From: Isoetes taiwanensis
Lineage: Eukaryota > Streptophyta > Lycopodiopsida > Isoetales > Isoetaceae
Direction: 5' to 3'
Length of the DNA stretch: 64,000 bases
Assembly: GCA_021234155.1 (NCBI GenBank)
Contig: JAJEKV010000005.1
Span: 18,582,089-18,646,088, forward strand
Shown: one piece after another, positions 62,201-64,000 of the stretch
Position numbering within the stretch: position 1 is the stretch's first letter
Layout: each line of letters begins with the position of its first letter
Notes under the pieces: generated by a model
What the model was told of the DNA's origin: nothing
The model's input: the letters and a program-made list of their open reading frames with translations, nothing else
The model's database searches: none
Position numbers and translations under genes: made by a program

Positions 62201-63650
62201 CATTATGGATGTTATCACCCGTAATTCTAAGATATTTAACTATTTGATAGGTCCTCTTGCTTGCTAGAAACTGGTGTAGTTATTAGTCGTTGCACAAGGC
62301 GCTGATCCATAATTTTGCTGAAAAATCTGATCTCCTTGGAGTTGTTATATAATCATTCATGTGTCCTGCTCTTTTTGTCGAACATATTCTGACTGTGCTT
62401 GTTCTCAATGTTGATGTTGACTTCCTTCATTAGGAGAGGTATGCATGCGCGTGGACTTGATGACGTAGTTGAGGATGCACGGTTTGGATATCTCTTCCCA
62501 AAAGCTTGAAGGGAATGTTCTCTATTCTCTCGAATCTTTCATGTCGACTCATCTGCCTTTGAGGTTACAAGATTTGAGGATGATCCTTCTAACTCCTGAA
62601 TCGATATTGTTGTGTTGAACTTGTCGATTTGATTCTTCATCTTCGTGGTCACATGCTGTTGTTATAAGACTGATGACAATGTTGAGTGCTTTACCACTTT
62701 TAACTGTGCGACTTCTCTTCCTAAGAAAAGTCTATTTGCATCCATATGCAGGGACTATAATCTTGACTAATCAGTTAATAATGCTGGTATTTGCTCCCCC
62801 ATGATGTCTCATATGGTTGGTATTTGACCTTCAATCTCTAAGGTGGAAGGTCATCATGATCTTGAGATGGTACTGTCGAGGCTGATGTAGCTTCTTTGAA
62901 GTATTGGGGCTGACGAAGAGGAAAGTGGTTGCAGTCTGGACGTACTCCTATTTTTGAGCTACCCGTCCTCGCTGTCTTGTGATACCTCCTTAGTCAAAGC
63001 ATCTTTGCTTGATGTCTAGATCTGATACTACTATGGGCCTGTATATTTGAGATAGTTGCCCTTCCTAGGAGATATGTCTGGTCTCCTCTTTTAGAAACTC
63101 TTGATGCCACTAGTCATGAAGTCATTTACTTGTTGGTGGCAAATTGTGATAATAGTCATCGATGTGGGGCCCTTTCTCGAGACAATGTGGTACTTGGAGA
63201 ATATCCTTGACTAGGAGATATTCCTTCCCTAATGTGATCAATGATGTAAGTGCCATGATGCCCATTGGCTATTGCATAGCCCTTGTTGACAACTCATGTA
63301 TCTATTCTTGATGTCTCAATCATCCTTTCTGTAGGTTCATCTTTATTATTTGTGTTCGGCTCCCCCGTACACCATCTTGACCTTTGCTTTGCTGAAGTAT
63401 TCTCCATAAGGTTGCCCTCTGCTTTCAAATTCGTTGAAGTTGTCAAGTAGCTCCTATGTGGAAGGCTCAAGGATCTGCAACGAAGGTTCCCATGACATAT
63501 TTGACTGCCCTAAAGTGCACAAGGCAGCTAATATTACCACACAACAATTATTTATGTCTACTCACTCTACAATCTCTATATTTATGCCTTTATCTACTCT
63601 AACCCCAAATGACCCCCTTGGCATTTGGCACTTTACCAGGCGGTGAGAAA
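59290..63650 (-). mobile_element. Ty3/gypsy retrotransposon, decayed
   Basis: Read on the minus strand. Gag-like sequence lies upstream of about 62,000. Protease/spacer frames are at 61,577-61,090 (REMSIPVPNGKNLTIKVKEV, DISLDEIQELLLYRGIECEI). An RT block at about 60,870-60,720 reads [20 protein letters not shown], followed by a shifted DDIVIY-like region. Integrase at 60,635-59,800 has VRYIQECQLYQQTKAEQLQI, WEVISMDFIVGLPRTIRS (first D) and SAYHPQTNGQMERTNRILED (catalytic E). The integrase C-terminus at 59,712-59,371 has YKLDLPAHLKVHKVFHVSLL. Frames change at least six times. No LTRs were found, so the outer limits are approximate. Confidence 0.82.
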
Positions 63651-64000
63651 GGTACTTATTTACTATAATGGGGTGGCGAAGACTCATGGTTATGACCATA
63701 CTTGGTGTGTTCGACTAAATTACCTAGGTGGGGTGAATTGTTCAATGGCGGGAGACACTTGATGATGGTGCATCTATAGCATGTGTTGGTGTGTCATACG
63801 AACGTGTGACAACAATTTCTAAGTCCTTGGCAACTAGCCCGGTTGCTAAATACTACCTATGTGTAGACAAGAAGACACTTAGCAAGATAAGAGTGACAAC
63901 TAAGCTAAGATGAATGCAGATGCTGTCTCTATCTAGCTTAAGGGTCTTGATTCTAACTCTAAGGGTCTTGTCCATTAATATTATCCAACATAATAAAAGC
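63651..64000. other. Right edge, no gene recognised
   Basis: No supported coding frame. It may be gypsy 5' region or flank. A CTAAGGGTCTTG phrase is repeated at about 63,939 and 63,959. Confidence 0.35.

Noticed and set aside
59290-63650. LTR pair for the gypsy element
   Set aside because: No direct repeat with TG...CA ends could be found inside the window; the element may be truncated or extend past the edge.

Overview
The window looks like plant nuclear DNA. It has GT-AG introns, a plant-type PR-1 gene, a Caprin-family gene of the kind found in land plants, a PPR fragment, and a very dense load of retroelements (L1 and a second LINE family, Ty3/gypsy) and DNA transposons. The SWIM-domain Mutator transposase and the DUF7869-type transposase-like gene would suit a non-seed vascular plant (fern or lycophyte). 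That taxonomic guess is inference and cannot be settled from this sequence alone.

Layout. 0.3-4.1 kb: an L1 reverse-transcriptase fragment, then a decayed LINE with a hairpin tail. 4.3-17.8 kb (element E1): a Mutator-like (MULE) transposase on the minus strand, divergent from a plus-strand gene for a ParB/sulfiredoxin-like plus DNA-methyltransferase-like protein. The space between them carries ten copies of a 29-35 nt hairpin unit, a segmental duplication and an inserted LINE. 17.8-25.7 kb: an uncharacterised coding fragment, a pyrimidine-skewed stretch, a gypsy integrase fragment, and an L1 element (minus) with another LINE nested inside it. 26.7-29.1 kb: a Harbinger-type MITE upstream of an intact-looking Caprin-like gene. 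29.9-34.8 kb: two decayed LINEs ending in a 178 bp (CT)n tract. 35.4-35.9 kb: a PR-1/CAP gene on the minus strand. 36-45.6 kb: mostly anonymous sequence with small repeats. 45.6-46.9 kb: a tandem pair of 78-80 aa genes of unknown function. 46.9-58.1 kb (element E2): a decayed DUF7869/DUF8039 transposase-like gene on the minus strand, divergent from a second ParB-like plus methyltransferase-like gene. A palindromic motif recurs across E2, and a 2.2 kb TIR transposon with its own palindrome array sits in one exon. 58.9-59.2 kb: a PPR fragment. 59.3-63.7 kb: a decayed Ty3/gypsy element on the minus strand.

Most notable point. Two unrelated transposase types (MULE in E1, DUF7869-type in E2) are each paired head-to-head with a member of one protein family. 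That family joins a ParB-like DNA-contact domain to a beta-class adenine/cytosine methyltransferase fold. Motif I is kept, but the catalytic (D/N/S)PP(Y/W) motif IV looks lost. Each element also carries its own short GC-rich dyad motif repeated in noncoding DNA. This resembles, by analogy only, the arrangement of VANDAL elements and their VANC anti-silencing proteins. It is the best candidate here for an undescribed system: a transposon-encoded pseudo-methyltransferase that recognises motifs in its own element.

Only the Caprin-like gene, the PR-1 gene and the small tandem pair look like intact host genes. Nearly all transposon genes carry in-frame stops or frameshifts, so gene spans for E1 and E2 are conceptual.
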